Positions 17,204 to 25,633 are shown, counted from the stretch's first letter. The stretch: 45,559 bases of DNA from Curvibacter sp. (GCA_004293725.1 REAW01000025.1:1-45559); one strand, 5' to 3'. Numbers and translations are program-made. The notes: generated by a model not told the origin, from the letters alone.

Positions 17204-18334
17204 TTACTTCAGCGCGCGACGGGCCCGCACCGCGGCGGACAAAACCTCTAGAGAAGCGGTGGAATCATCCCATCCGAGGCAGGCATCGGTGATGCTTTTT
17301 CCGTAGACCAGTTGTGCAGCGTCATCCTTGCCGGGGGTAAATTTTTGCGCTCCGTCTTGGAGGTGGCTTTCAACCATCACCCCAAAAATGCTCGTGGATC
17401 CCCCGCTGATTTGGCTTGCAATGTCCTTGGCTACTTCCAGCTGCTTCTCGTGCTGCTTGCTGCTATTGGCATGGCTGCAATCCACCATTAATGCTTGCGG
17501 CAGTTTGGCCTTGGCCAGGTCGGCACACGCTTCAGCGACATGGGCGGCGTTGTAGTTGGGTAACTTGCCTCCGCGCAGGATCACGTGGCAATCCGGATTG
17601 CCATTGGTTTGCACAATCGCCACTTGTCCATTTTTATGAACTGACAAGAAGTGGTGGCCACCTGCCGCCGCTTGAATCGCGTCGGTCGCAATTTTGATAT
17701 TGCCATCGGTACCGTTCTTGAAGCCAATTGGAGCGGACAGACCGGAGGCCAGTTCGCGGTGCACCTGGCTTTCGGTGGTCCGCGCGCCAATAGCGCCCCA
17801 CGAAATCAAATCACCCAGATACTGGGGAGAAATAACGTCCAGAAACTCGCTGCCAGCGGGCAATCCCAAACGGTTGATCTCGATCAGCAACTGGCGCGCA
17901 ATGCGAAGGCCTTCATCAATGCGGAAGCTTTCATCCAGGTAGGGGTCATTGATCAGACCCTTCCAACCCACCGTAGTGCGGGGCTTTTCAAAGTACACGC
18001 GCATCACAATTTCAAGCGTGTCTTTGTACTTCTCGCGTTCGATTTTGAGGCGACGCGCGTACTCTAGTGCGGCGGCAGGGTCATGGATAGAACATGGCCC
18101 GATGATGACCAAGAGGCGGTCGTCTTTGCCTGCCATGATTTTCTGGATGGCTCCGCGGGTGTCCGTAATTAATGTTTCCACCGCGCTACCGCGAATGGGG
18201 AAGAAGCGAATGAGATGCTCAGGAGGGGGCAACACAGTGATGTCCTTGATGCGTTCGTCGTCGGTTTTGCTGGTGCGGTCGGCAGGGTGAGATGGGCCGT
18301 ACCAGTCTCCGGTGGCCGTAGCTTGTGCATTCAT
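17204..18334 (-). CDS. aroG: 3-deoxy-7-phosphoheptulonate synthase, type I (AroG-like)
   Basis: First enzyme of the shikimate pathway (376 residues), condensing phosphoenolpyruvate with erythrose 4-phosphate. Type I (AroFGH) features include the N-terminal feedback-regulatory extension (ITVLPPPEHLIRFFPIRG), IIGPCSIHDPAAALEYA, EKPRTTVGWKGLINDP and MVDCSHANSSKQ. Sequence alone does not settle whether Phe, Tyr or Trp inhibits the enzyme. ATG at 18334 has GGAG about six bases upstream. The 200-base leader carries an aromatic-rich peptide frame and a terminator just before the gene, so expression is likely controlled by attenuation. tldD ends 214 bases upstream on the same strand. Confidence 0.95.
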   Translation of the reverse strand: MNAQATATGDWYGPSHPADRTSKTDDERIKDITVLPPPEHLIRFFPIRGSAVETLITDTRGAIQKIMAGKDDRLLVIIGPCSIHDPAAALEYARRLKIEREKYKDTLEIVMRVYFEKPRTTVGWKGLINDPYLDESFRIDEGLRIARQLLIEINRLGLPAGSEFLDVISPQYLGDLISWGAIGARTTESQVHRELASGLSAPIGFKNGTDGNIKIATDAIQAAAGGHHFLSVHKNGQVAIVQTNGNPDCHVILRGGKLPNYNAAHVAEACADLAKAKLPQALMVDCSHANSSKQHEKQLEVAKDIASQISGGSTSIFGVMVESHLQDGAQKFTPGKDDAAQLVYGKSITDACLGWDDSTASLEVLSAAVRARRALK

Positions 18335-18370
18335 GGGTCGCTCCTAAGATCAAAGTAAAAAAACGGACAT

Positions 18371-18401
18371 AAAAAAACCGCCGGGGTTGCCGGCGGTTTT
18401 T
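18371..18401 (-). terminator. Attenuator terminator in the aroG leader
   Basis: On the minus strand, ACCGCCGG and CCGGCGGT form a GC stem of 7-8 bp (18378-18384 with 18390-18396), extended by A-T pairs, with loop CAACC and followed by seven Ts. It ends only about 36 bases before the aroG start, which leaves no room for a promoter, so aroG transcription has to read through it. Its 5' arm is complementary to CCGGCGGT inside the leader peptide frame. Confidence 0.85.
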
Positions 18402-18414
18402 GGGAAGATTCAGG

Positions 18415-18491
18415 ACGTTTCTTTTGGGTACGTTCAGATCTCTCGACCGCCGGATGTGCGTGAGAACCAAAAGTAGCTAAAAAAGAAACGT
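18415..18491 (-). promoter_or_regulatory. Alternative pairings of the aroG attenuator
   Basis: On the minus strand ACGTTTCTTTT (18491-18481), which contains the first Phe codons, is perfectly complementary over 11 bases to AAAAGAAACGT (18425-18415) after the leader stop. That helix encloses CCGGCGGT (18453-18446), which is complementary over 8 bases to the terminator 5' arm ACCGCCGG (18397-18390). Thus the first helix would favour termination, and its disruption by a ribosome stalled at Phe codons would free CCGGCGGT to form an antiterminator. Confidence 0.7.
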
Positions 18492-18502
18492 GCTGAAACC
18501 AT
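18434..18502 (-). CDS. Aromatic-rich leader peptide of aroG
   Basis: A 22-codon frame starts at ATG 18502 and ends at TGA 18434-18436. It begins MVSARFFFSYFWFSRT and contains five Phe, one Tyr and one Trp within eight codons (residues 6-13). Such density matches leader peptides of Phe-type attenuators (known for pheA and pheST). It lies between tldD and the terminator preceding aroG. The possible ribosome binding site, GAGG, is only two bases from the ATG, which is short. The frame was identified by reading; it is too small to be judged by coding statistics. Confidence 0.7.
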   Translation of the reverse strand: MVSARFFFSYFWFSRTSGGREI

Positions 18503-18548
18503 GGCCTCAATGTAGCACAGGTTGAAAACTTGCCGCTGACGGCACCGT

Positions 18549-20009
18549 TCAGGCCGTTCCGCCGACGGTCAGCCCGTCGATGCGCAAGGTAGGCTGGCCT
18601 ACCCCCACGGGCACGCTCTGCCCTTCCTTGCCACAGGTGCCGACACCGCTGTCGAGCTTCATGTCATTACCGATCATGGAAACGCGCTTGAGGCACTCCG
18701 GGCCACTGCCCACGATGGTTGCCCCTTTGATGGGATAAAGAATCTTGCCGTTCTCCACCCAATAAGCCTCAGAGGCTGAGAACACAAACTTTCCGCTGGT
18801 AATGTCGACCTGGCCGCCACCAAAGTTGGGCGCATACACGCCCTTCTTGATGCTGCCGATGATTTCTTGCGGATCCTTGTCGCCCCCCAGCATGTAGGTA
18901 TTTGTCATGCGTGGCATGGGCACGTGGGCGTAACTTTCGCGGCGCCCATTGCCGGTGGGTGGGACACCCATCAGGCGTGCATTCATGCTGTCCTGGATAT
19001 AGCCCTTCAATATGCCGTCTTCGATGAGCACATTGCGTTGACTGGCATTGCCTTCGTCGTCCACATTGAGCGAGCCGCGGCGGTCGGCAATGGTGCCGTC
19101 GTCTAGGACAGTCACGCCCTTGGCAGCCACGCGCTGACCAATACGCCCACTGAAGGCACTGCTTCCCTTGCGGTTGAAATCGCCCTCGAGCCCATGGCCA
19201 ATGGCTTCGTGCAACAAGATTCCGGGCCAACCGGATCCCAGCACTACCGTCATCTCGCCGGCGGGTGCCGGACGGGCGTCTAGGTTGGTCAGCGCGGCGT
19301 GCACGGCCAGGTTCACGTACTCTTCGATCTGCGTGTCGGTGAAATACGCCAAGCCAAAGCGGCCACCCCCACCGCTGGAGCCGACTTCGCGCCGCCCTTT
19401 TTGTTCGGCAATCACCGTCACGCTCAGGCGCACCAACGGGCGCACATCAGCGGCCAGCGTACCGTCGGCCCGCGCGACCATCACGACGTCGTACTCACTG
19501 GCCAAACCCGCCATCACCTGGATGATGCGGGGGTCTTTGGCGCGCGCCAGTTTTTCGACCTTGCCCAGCAGCGCCACTTTGGACGTGCTATCCAATGTGG
19601 AGATGGGGTCTACGCCTGCGTAGAGCTTTCGGCCACCTGCAATCTTGGTGCTGGCGGCCTTGGTCCGCTTGGACTGGGCAGCACTGGAAATGGTGCGCAC
19701 GGTGCGCGCCGCGTCCAACAGGCTGGCTTCGGAAATGTCATCGGAGTAGGCAAAGGCCGTTTTTTCGCCGCTGACGGCGCGTACCCCCACACCTTGGTCG
19801 ATGCTGAAAGAGCCGGTCTTCACGATACCCTCTTCCAGACTCCAGCCTTCGGAACGGGTGTACTGGAAATACAGATCTGCCTCGTCCACCTGGTGCGCCT
19901 TGATTTCGCTCAAGGCACGGGTGAGGTGGCTCTCATCCAGCCCAAACGGGGTCAGCAGCAGGGACTTGGCGGTCGCCAAGCGTTCGATGGTAGGTTCGCG
20001 GTTGATCAT
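18549..20009 (-). CDS. tldD: Metalloprotease TldD
   Basis: Subunit of the TldD/TldE peptidase (486 residues), which in E. coli processes microcin B17 and degrades the CcdA antitoxin. The zinc-binding HExxxH motif is present (LLHEAIGHGLEGDFNRKGSS, near 258-277), as is the C-terminal GVGTCGKEGQSVPVGVG segment. Length is close to E. coli TldD (481). The start overlaps the stop of the upstream dehydrogenase-like gene by four bases (ATGA). Its partner tldE/pmbA is not in the window. Confidence 0.95.
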   Translation of the reverse strand: MINREPTIERLATAKSLLLTPFGLDESHLTRALSEIKAHQVDEADLYFQYTRSEGWSLEEGIVKTGSFSIDQGVGVRAVSGEKTAFAYSDDISEASLLDAARTVRTISSAAQSKRTKAASTKIAGGRKLYAGVDPISTLDSTSKVALLGKVEKLARAKDPRIIQVMAGLASEYDVVMVARADGTLAADVRPLVRLSVTVIAEQKGRREVGSSGGGGRFGLAYFTDTQIEEYVNLAVHAALTNLDARPAPAGEMTVVLGSGWPGILLHEAIGHGLEGDFNRKGSSAFSGRIGQRVAAKGVTVLDDGTIADRRGSLNVDDEGNASQRNVLIEDGILKGYIQDSMNARLMGVPPTGNGRRESYAHVPMPRMTNTYMLGGDKDPQEIIGSIKKGVYAPNFGGGQVDITSGKFVFSASEAYWVENGKILYPIKGATIVGSGPECLKRVSMIGNDMKLDSGVGTCGKEGQSVPVGVGQPTLRIDGLTVGGTA

Positions 20010-20884
20010 GCGGCCATTTTAGGCCGCAGCAAGAATGTCAGCAGCGCAGCGTCATCCAGCCCCTCCAGGCCTGCGGCTACTGCCGCGGCAAACACCGCGC
20101 TGGCGCTGGCGCCCAAAGGGCCGGCAAAACCGACTTGCAAGGCCGCCTCTTGTGCCAGACGGGTGTCTTTGGCCAACAGCGTCATATGGGCGCGCGGCGC
20201 CAGATCGCCCGCAATCGCGCGGCGCATGCGGTCGCTCCCAATCCAACTCTGCCCGCTGCTTTGCTCCACCACATCCAGGGTGCGGCCCAAGTCCAAGCCC
20301 ATCCGGCTGGCCAGCGCCATCACTTCCGCCGCACCGACCAGATTGATGCCTGCCAGCAAGTTGTTGACCAACTTGGTGCGCGCGCCGTCGCCCACGCGCT
20401 GGCTTATGCGAAACACCTGGCCCGACAACGCGTTCAGCAAGGGCTGGCAGCGCGCCACTACGGCGTCCGCACCGGCCACCATCAGGCTCATGCTGCCCTC
20501 CAGCGCACGCGCCGGACCGCCGGACATAGGGGCATCGAGCGCGGAGATGCCGCGCTCGGCCAAGGTGTCTGCAATGGTTTCCACATCGTGCGGTGCGATC
20601 GTGGAACATAAAACAACTACATGGCCCGACGGTAACTTCGAGGCCAGGCCGTGCGGGCCGAATAGCACATCGCGGGTCTGCGCCGCATCGACCACACAAA
20701 TAATGGTTGCTATGGATTCAATAGCTGCTTGCGCAACATCCACCGGGACTAAAGCCCCAAATGGCATCAAACACCGGACTTTTTCCGCGTCGACATCGTG
20801 CACCCACGGCGTCCAGCCCTGCCGGCAAAGCCGCTGCGCCATGGCGCCGCCCATATTGCCCACACCAACAATGCCTACGTTCAC
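20006..20884 (-). CDS. NAD-dependent beta-hydroxyacid dehydrogenase-like protein
   Basis: Protein of 292 residues in the 3-hydroxyisobutyrate/tartronate-semialdehyde reductase family. An N-terminal Rossmann fold begins NVGIVGVGNMGGAMAQRL, the substrate loop reads DAPMSGGPARALEGSMSLM, and the catalytic Lys lies in TKLVNNLLAGINLVG. Substrate cannot be assigned. The GTG start at 20884 overlaps the rodA stop by four bases (GTGA) and gives the family N-terminus; longer frames extend into rodA. Residues about 42-59 are encoded by a copy of the dispersed AGCTGCTTGCGC repeat (20707-20760), which replaces part of the second beta-alpha unit of the Rossmann fold. Confidence 0.88.
   Translation of the reverse strand: MNVGIVGVGNMGGAMAQRLCRQGWTPWVHDVDAEKVRCLMPFGALVPVDVAQAAIESIATIICVVDAAQTRDVLFGPHGLASKLPSGHVVVLCSTIAPHDVETIADTLAERGISALDAPMSGGPARALEGSMSLMVAGADAVVARCQPLLNALSGQVFRISQRVGDGARTKLVNNLLAGINLVGAAEVMALASRMGLDLGRTLDVVEQSSGQSWIGSDRMRRAIAGDLAPRAHMTLLAKDTRLAQEAALQVGFAGPLGASASAVFAAAVAAGLEGLDDAALLTFLLRPKMAA
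20707..20760 (+). repeat. Dispersed AGCTGCTTGCGC-family repeat inside a dehydrogenase gene
   Basis: Contains the exact core AGCTGCTTGCGC (20723-20734), followed by CACCGGGACTAAAGCCCCAA. It is read on the opposite strand as part of the dehydrogenase-like gene without breaking the frame. Confidence 0.7.
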
Positions 20885-22035
20885 GACTGCACCAATCGCT
20901 TGGAGTTGGCAATGGACATGAGAATGCCCAGCGCCAGCCCCAGCGTCACCATGGCGGTTCCCCCGTAGCTCATGAAAGGCAGGGGCACCCCCACCACCGG
21001 CAAAATGCCGCTGACCATGCCAATATTCACAAAAGCGTAGGTGAAGAAGATCATGGTTACCGCACCTGCCAGCAAGCGCGAGAAAAGTGTGGGTGCTTCC
21101 AGCGCGATGACCAATCCACGCATGATCAAAAACACAAAAGCCGCCAGCAGACACAGGTTGCCGATCAAGCCAAACTCTTCGGAAAATGCGGCAAATATAA
21201 AGTCGGTGGTGCGCTCAGGAATGAACTCCAGATGCGTTTGCGTGCCCTTCATGAAGCCCATGCCCGTCACTCCGCCAGAGCCAATGGCAATCATGCCCTG
21301 GATGATGTGAAAGCCCTTTCCCAGCGGGTCGCGCGTCGGGTCCAGCAGCGTGCAGATGCGTTGCTGCTGGTAATCGTGCAGCACCACCCAACGCAAGCCA
21401 TCGACACACAACTTAGGCTCAAACAACACCAGCAGGACAATACCGATCAAGCCAATCGCCACGGGGGGAATCACCAGTTTCCAGCTTAAACCCGCAAAAA
21501 ACAAAACCGCCAAGCCCGCCGCCAGTACCAACAGCGAAGTGCCCAAGTCCGGTTGGCGCATGATCAGACCCACCGGCACCGCTAGCAGCACCCCCGCCAC
21601 CACATAGTCCAGCGGCCGCAACTGACCCTCGCGCTTCTGAAACCACCAAGCCAGCATGAGCGGCATGGCAATTTTGAGAATCTCGCTGGGCTGAATCACT
21701 ATTCCCACATTGACCCAGCGCCGCGCACCTTTTTTGGTGATGCCAAATATTGCCACCGCGATCAGCAAACCCACTCCCACCACATAGAGAGGCACCGCCA
21801 CGGCCATGAGACGCTGAGGCGGAACTTGGGCCACCACAAACATGATGGCTGCCGCGATCAGCATATTGCGGCCATGGTCCTCAAAGCGGGTGCCGTGGTC
21901 GTACCCGGACGAATACATGATCAACATGCCTGCGCAGGCCAGCATAAAGACCGCAAACGCCAGCGGCCCGTCAAAACCCGCAAACCAGGGCGCGATGCGT
22001 TGGCGCAGGGAAACTTTTCCAAATTGGTAGGACAT
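20881..22035 (-). CDS. rodA: Rod shape-determining SEDS glycosyltransferase RodA
   Basis: Polytopic membrane protein of 384 residues that polymerises lipid II during elongation with its partner PBP2. Family segments include GVLLAVPVGLIMRQPDLGTS, the ISEILKIAMPLML-like helix (IQPSEILKIAMPLML), FIFAAFSEEFGLIG and VPLPFMSYGGTAM near the C-terminus. Length is close to E. coli RodA (370). Only 32 bases separate it from the divergent esterase gene, so its promoter may lie inside that gene. mrdA and mreBCD, often upstream, are not next to it here. Confidence 0.94.
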   Translation of the reverse strand: MSYQFGKVSLRQRIAPWFAGFDGPLAFAVFMLACAGMLIMYSSGYDHGTRFEDHGRNMLIAAAIMFVVAQVPPQRLMAVAVPLYVVGVGLLIAVAIFGITKKGARRWVNVGIVIQPSEILKIAMPLMLAWWFQKREGQLRPLDYVVAGVLLAVPVGLIMRQPDLGTSLLVLAAGLAVLFFAGLSWKLVIPPVAIGLIGIVLLVLFEPKLCVDGLRWVVLHDYQQQRICTLLDPTRDPLGKGFHIIQGMIAIGSGGVTGMGFMKGTQTHLEFIPERTTDFIFAAFSEEFGLIGNLCLLAAFVFLIMRGLVIALEAPTLFSRLLAGAVTMIFFTYAFVNIGMVSGILPVVGVPLPFMSYGGTAMVTLGLALGILMSIANSKRLVQS

Positions 22036-22067
22036 CCGCCAATTATCCTGCCAACTATCATTCAGAC

Positions 22068-22673
22068 ATGGCCCCTACGCTCACAAAATCCCGCACCACC
22101 CACCTGCTCTACCTCCACGGCTTTCGCTCATCACCCCTGTCCACCAAAGCCCGCAAGCTGGCGGGCCATATGGCATTCCACCATCTCGATGTGCACTGGT
22201 GGTGCCCACAGCTTCCACCGTCTCCCCGGGAAGCCATGGCATTGCTGCTGAACGTCATATCCGATTGGCCCAGGGACTCGATGGCGGTGGTCGGATCTTC
22301 TCTGGGCGGGTTTTATGCAACGTACGTTGCAGAGCAAACGGGGTGCCGTGCAGTGTTGATCAACCCTGCGGTAGATCCTGCGCGCGACCTAGCCCACTAC
22401 ATCGGCGAACAAAGCAGTTGGCACAACCCGGCGGACCGCTTTTTCTTTCTGCCAGCGTATGTGGAGGAACTGCGCGCCCTGTCCTTGGGGCCTTTGACAC
22501 ACCCCGATCACTACTTGGCCTTCATCGCCAAGGGAGACGAGGTGCTGGACTGGCGTGAAATGCACGCGCGGTATGCGACCAGTCCCATGTTGCTGCTGGA
22601 GGGCGGTGACCACGCACTGAGCGATTTTGACGCCCATCTGCCACGCCTTCTGGCCTTTCTGGACCTAGCCTGA
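22068..22673 (+). CDS. YqiA-like alpha/beta-hydrolase esterase
   Basis: Protein of 201 residues of the YqiA/YcfP esterase family. It has the N-terminal LLYLHGFRSSPLSTKARKL, the nucleophile elbow VVGSSLGGFYATY (catalytic Ser near residue 78), an Asp-containing loop (AKGDEVLDW) and a C-terminal His in GGDHALSDF. This supplies a plausible Ser-Asp-His triad. The physiological substrate is unknown. It is divergent from rodA and 48 bases upstream of the RNB ribonuclease gene on the same strand. Confidence 0.88.
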   Translation: MAPTLTKSRTTHLLYLHGFRSSPLSTKARKLAGHMAFHHLDVHWWCPQLPPSPREAMALLLNVISDWPRDSMAVVGSSLGGFYATYVAEQTGCRAVLINPAVDPARDLAHYIGEQSSWHNPADRFFFLPAYVEELRALSLGPLTHPDHYLAFIAKGDEVLDWREMHARYATSPMLLLEGGDHALSDFDAHLPRLLAFLDLA

Positions 22674-22721
22674 AGCCCTCCAAAGAGGCCCGCCCCAATT
22701 TGCAGGGACAATCGACCCCCT

Positions 22722-24776
22722 ATGTTTGTACTGTTTGAAGAAGCCGGAAAATTTATGGCCGGTCGGGTGCTGTCAGAGGCGGATGCTTCTGCACAGGTGG
22801 AGCTGGATTCCGGCAAGCGCGTCAAGGTAAAGGGCGCCAACCTCTTGATCCGATTTGAAAAACCTGCCCCGGCAGAGCTGCTGGCGGCTGCCCAGGCTCA
22901 GGCCCAGGCGATTGAACTGGACATGGCCTATGCGTTTGCGCCGGAGGCGGAATTCAGCTTCGCCGATCTCGCCAAAGACTACTTTTCTGCCAATGCCACG
23001 TTGACTGAACAAGCGGGCATGCTGTTCAAGCTGTTCGACACCCCGCACTATTTCAGACGCGCGGGCAAAGGGCGCTTCAAGAAGGCACCGGCCGACATCA
23101 TTGCCCAAGCGCTGGCGGCCATTGAAAAAAAACGCCTGGTGACCGAGCAGATCGCCCAGTGGGCGAACGACCTGGGCGCAGGGAATTGCCCGGAGCCGAT
23201 CAAGGAACAGCTCTACAAGATCCTGTTCAAGCCCGACAAGAACGCGCCTGAGTACAAGGCGGTGGTCGAGGCCAGCCGCGCCACCCATACGGCTCCGCTC
23301 GAACTTCTGCACAAGGCCGGCGCTATTGCCTCGCCCTACCAGTTCCACTGGAAGCGCTTTTTGCTGGAGAACTTCCCCAAGGGCACGGGCTTTCCCGCCA
23401 TTACCGCGCCGGCCATTGCCGACGAGCTGCCCTTGGCGCCAGTTCAGGCCTTTTCGATTGATGATTCGCAAACCACCGAAATTGACGATGCACTGAGCCT
23501 GCAGGGCTTGGGCAGCGGCACGGTCACCATTGGCATCCACATCGCCGCGCCTGGCTTGGCCGTGCAACCAGGCAGCCCTATCGACATGCTGGGCCGCGCG
23601 CGCTTGTCCACGGTGTACATGCCGGGCTACAAAGTGACCATGCTGCCCGACGACGTGGTGCAAACCTACACCCTGCAAGAAGGGCGCGACTGCCCGGCCC
23701 TCTCCCTCTATGTCACGCTGGACGAGATCACCCTCGAAGTCAAGGGCAGCGAAACCAAGCTGGAACGGGTACCCATTGCACACAACCTGCGCCACGACCA
23801 GCTCGATGCCGTGGTTACCGAGCCCTGGCTATTGGACGCTGCATTTGAGCATCAAAATACACCCCAACCCCTGCCAGCATTGCGTGAGCAGCTATCATTT
23901 TTGTATCGACTCGCGCGCGATCTGAAAGCCAAACGTGAAGTGGTGCGCGGCAAGCCCGAGACCTTCAACCGGCCGGACTACAACTTCCGGCTGCAGGGCA
24001 ATGAAGGGGCAGAGCCACAAGGCGACGAGACCGTGCTGATCAGCATTCGCCAGCGTGGTGCGCCACTGGACCTGATCGTGGCCGAGGCCATGATCCTGGC
24101 CAACAGCACCTGGGGCAGCTGGATGGCCGACATGGGCGTGCCCGCCATCTACCGCAGCCAGGCCAGTCTGGCACCGGGGGTGAAGGTGCGCATGGGCACC
24201 AAAGCCCTGCCGCACGCGGGCATTGGAGTCAAAAGTTATGCATGGGCTACCTCCCCGCTGCGTCGCTACACCGACTTGGTGAACCAGTGGCAGATCATGG
24301 CGTGCGCGCGCCATGGCAAAACCGCCGCACTGGTCGCACCGTTCAAGCCGAAAGATGCTGAATTGTTCGCCATCATTTCGGCGTTTGACACGACCTACAG
24401 CGCCTACAACGGCTACCAAGGCGCAATGGAACGGTTCTGGACCATGCGGTATGTCCAGCAACATGGCATCACGGAGCTGGTGGCGACCGTATTCAAAGAA
24501 AACATGGTGCGCGCCGACGACATCCCCTTGGTGCTTCCCGTCATGGGGGCGCAAGGCTTGCCGCGCAATGCCAAAGTACGCGTCAAGCTCGGCGAGATGG
24601 ATCTGATCACGCTGGACCTCCACGGAACTGTGTTGGAGCGACTGGATGCCCCAGCCGAGACACCCACCGAAGAGGCCGAAGACGGTGAAGACGAGGACGA
24701 TGTGGCAGGCCCGATCGCCATTGCCGTGGACGTCAACGATGCGCCAGATGGCGGCAGCGATAATTCTTCCTCGTGA
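22722..24776 (+). CDS. RNase II/R family exoribonuclease (RNB domain)
   Basis: 3'-5' exoribonuclease of 684 residues. The catalytic RNB domain (about 235-560) contains FSIDDSQTTEIDDALSL (244-260); relative to E. coli RNase II the Asp207-equivalent is Glu253 while Asp255 and Asp256 are kept, a pattern I associate with a subgroup of RNB proteins. Substrate-channel segments such as SPLRRYTDLVNQWQI are present. The acidic C-terminal tail (about 645-684) is low complexity. Residues about 374-394 are encoded by a copy of the dispersed repeat (23842-23903). The stop overlaps the next start by four bases (GTGA). RNase II versus RNase R type cannot be fixed by eye. Confidence 0.9.
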   Translation: MFVLFEEAGKFMAGRVLSEADASAQVELDSGKRVKVKGANLLIRFEKPAPAELLAAAQAQAQAIELDMAYAFAPEAEFSFADLAKDYFSANATLTEQAGMLFKLFDTPHYFRRAGKGRFKKAPADIIAQALAAIEKKRLVTEQIAQWANDLGAGNCPEPIKEQLYKILFKPDKNAPEYKAVVEASRATHTAPLELLHKAGAIASPYQFHWKRFLLENFPKGTGFPAITAPAIADELPLAPVQAFSIDDSQTTEIDDALSLQGLGSGTVTIGIHIAAPGLAVQPGSPIDMLGRARLSTVYMPGYKVTMLPDDVVQTYTLQEGRDCPALSLYVTLDEITLEVKGSETKLERVPIAHNLRHDQLDAVVTEPWLLDAAFEHQNTPQPLPALREQLSFLYRLARDLKAKREVVRGKPETFNRPDYNFRLQGNEGAEPQGDETVLISIRQRGAPLDLIVAEAMILANSTWGSWMADMGVPAIYRSQASLAPGVKVRMGTKALPHAGIGVKSYAWATSPLRRYTDLVNQWQIMACARHGKTAALVAPFKPKDAELFAIISAFDTTYSAYNGYQGAMERFWTMRYVQQHGITELVATVFKENMVRADDIPLVLPVMGAQGLPRNAKVRVKLGEMDLITLDLHGTVLERLDAPAETPTEEAEDGEDEDDVAGPIAIAVDVNDAPDGGSDNSSS
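23842..23903 (-). repeat. Dispersed AGCTGCTTGCGC-family repeat inside the RNB ribonuclease gene
   Basis: Read on the minus strand it begins CAAAAATGATAGCTGCTCAC and ends in TATTTTGATGCTCAAATGC, a longer version of the family. It keeps the host frame open and encodes AFEHQNTPQPLPALREQLSF on the plus strand. Confidence 0.7.
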
Positions 24777-25633
24777 AACTGCACAACATCACTACCCTCC
24801 AATGGGCGCTGGGCGTCTCCGTCGCAGTTCACGCGTTACTGCTCACCGTGCGCTTCGTGGATCCGGAGTCGTTCAACCGGGTGTTTGAGGACACACCGCT
24901 GGAAGTGATTCTGGTCAATGCCAAAGGCAATGAAAAGCCTGACAAGGCTGCAGCCATCGCGCAAACTTCGCTGGCCGGCGGCGGTGACGCGGAAAAAGGC
25001 CGCGCGACCAGCCCCTTGCCCCCCTCGTTGTTGACCGATGTGGGCGACTCTCTGGAAGAGGAAAGTGCGCGCAAGCTGCAAGCGATGCAAGAACAGCAAA
25101 GCCTGCTGCTGGCCCAAGTCAAGAACCAGATCGCCACCCTGTCGCCACAGCGCCCGAGCCAGGAAACCAGCAAGTCCGAAGCCGCCGAACGGGAAGAGAA
25201 GCACCGCCAGCTCGTCAAACTCCTGGCCGAGATAGAGCGACGCATCAACATGGAGAATGCGCGCCCGAAGAAGCGCTACATCAGCCCCGCCGTGCGGGAG
25301 GAGGTGTATGCCATCTACTACGACGGGCTGCGCCGCGCCATTGAAGACCGTGGCACGGAAAACTTCCCCCAAAGTGCCGGCAAGAAACTCTACGGCGAAT
25401 TGACCATGGTCGTCACGGTGAACCACGATGGCCGCGTCATCGACACGGAAGTGGTGCAAAGCTCCGGCATCCCCGCACTAGACAAGCGCGCAGAAGCCAT
25501 TGCCCGTACAGCCGGTCCATTTGGCAACTTCAGTCCCGCCATGCGCAGACAGGCAGACCAAATATTGGTGGTGTCGCGTTTCAAATTCACTCGTGACGAG
25601 ACCCTGGAAGCTCAGGTCTCCACCTCGCCGTGA
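24773..25633 (+). CDS. TonB-like energy transducer family protein
   Basis: Protein of 286 residues with an N-terminal membrane anchor (WALGVSVAVHALLLTVRF, about 11-28), a long charged, Gln/Glu-rich, probably coiled-coil periplasmic segment (about 85-160), and a C-terminal TonB-like domain (LTMVVTVNHDGRVIDTEVVQ). The usual Pro-rich spacer is lacking, so partnership with ExbBD is uncertain. GTG at 24773 overlaps the ribonuclease stop and places the membrane helix correctly. Its own stop overlaps the mtgA start (GTGA). In several related bacteria aroE lies between these two genes; it is absent here. Confidence 0.82.
   Translation: MKLHNITTLQWALGVSVAVHALLLTVRFVDPESFNRVFEDTPLEVILVNAKGNEKPDKAAAIAQTSLAGGGDAEKGRATSPLPPSLLTDVGDSLEEESARKLQAMQEQQSLLLAQVKNQIATLSPQRPSQETSKSEAAEREEKHRQLVKLLAEIERRINMENARPKKRYISPAVREEVYAIYYDGLRRAIEDRGTENFPQSAGKKLYGELTMVVTVNHDGRVIDTEVVQSSGIPALDKRAEAIARTAGPFGNFSPAMRRQADQILVVSRFKFTRDETLEAQVSTSP

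Noticed and set aside
18219..18470. 83-codon minus-strand frame crossing the aroG leader and start, with FFYVRFF
   Set aside because: The Phe codons come from the T-run of the terminator and the following poly-T; the frame overlaps the aroG start in another phase and has no ribosome binding site. The shorter upstream frame fits attenuation better.
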